Shown here: one piece after another, positions 6,757-6,848 of the stretch
How the letters are laid out: each line of letters opens with the position of its first letter
Numbering within the stretch: position 1 is the stretch's first letter
NCBI GenBank assembly: GCA_028696285.1
Contig: JAQVHJ010000129.1
Location: 1 to 6,848 of the forward strand
Source: a bacterium
GTDB taxonomy: Bacteria > AUK180 > JAQVHJ01
DNA length: 6,848 nt
Direction: 5' to 3'
Notes under the pieces: generated by a model
What the model saw: the letters and a program-made list of their open reading frames with translations, nothing else
The model's database searches: none
Told to the model about the DNA's origin: nothing
Position numbers and translations under genes: made by a program

Positions 6757-6848
6757 GTATTAGATCATTAATATATTCATAATCATTTAATTATTCATCC
6801 GGTTTATCTAATACAATTTTTCAAGCTTCAAATTCATGGAGTTTCTTA
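6757..6848. other. AT-rich flank, no gene seen
   Basis: Strongly AT-rich sequence running to the window edge. No reading frame of useful length, terminator or further repeat copy is visible on either strand. It could be the upstream region of a gene beyond the window. Confidence 0.5.

Noticed and set aside
6729..6765. Promoter using TTGACA at 6731-6736
   Set aside because: The -35 match is perfect, but no acceptable -10 hexamer lies at 16-18 bp spacing. The hexamer arises from the degenerate linker copy.

Overview
The window holds two things: one very long plus-strand gene, and directly behind it a block of about 1.5 kb of tandem non-coding repeats. The DNA is visibly AT-rich. The protein is built from modules typical of secreted or surface proteins of Gram-negative and uncultured candidate-phylum bacteria. 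I cannot assign a lineage from the sequence alone.

Positions 3-5243: an uninterrupted reading frame that already runs in from the left edge, so the gene is 5'-truncated here. The visible 1746 residues form a string of extracellular modules. In order they are Ig-like domains, a FlgD-like Ig module, a six-blade TolB/WD40-like propeller, a beta module, a second FlgD-like Ig module, two more Ig/OmpL47-like domains, a glutamine-amidotransferase-like fold without a visible nucleophile cysteine, a beta-sandwich and a helical C-terminus. No enzyme activity can be assigned.

Positions 5264-6728: eleven head-to-tail copies of a unit that is usually 135-136 bp (range 125-136), followed by a twelfth degenerate copy that fades out near 6756. 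Every unit has a nearly invariant 25-bp linker, then a long imperfect hairpin of about 65-77 nt. The hairpin is closed by ACAGGGATT / AATCCCTGT and in most units has a small apical palindrome. Variation within the hairpin often keeps the pairing. The units are mosaics of a few alternative segments, and the outermost copies diverge most. The units carry no conserved reading frame, and they differ from CRISPR, integron attC and ordinary terminators.

Positions 6757-6848: AT-rich flank with no gene that I can support.

The array starts 20 nt after the stop codon with no evident terminator between them, so read-through from the big gene into the array is possible. No functional link between the two is demonstrated. 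The array is the most unusual element in the window.
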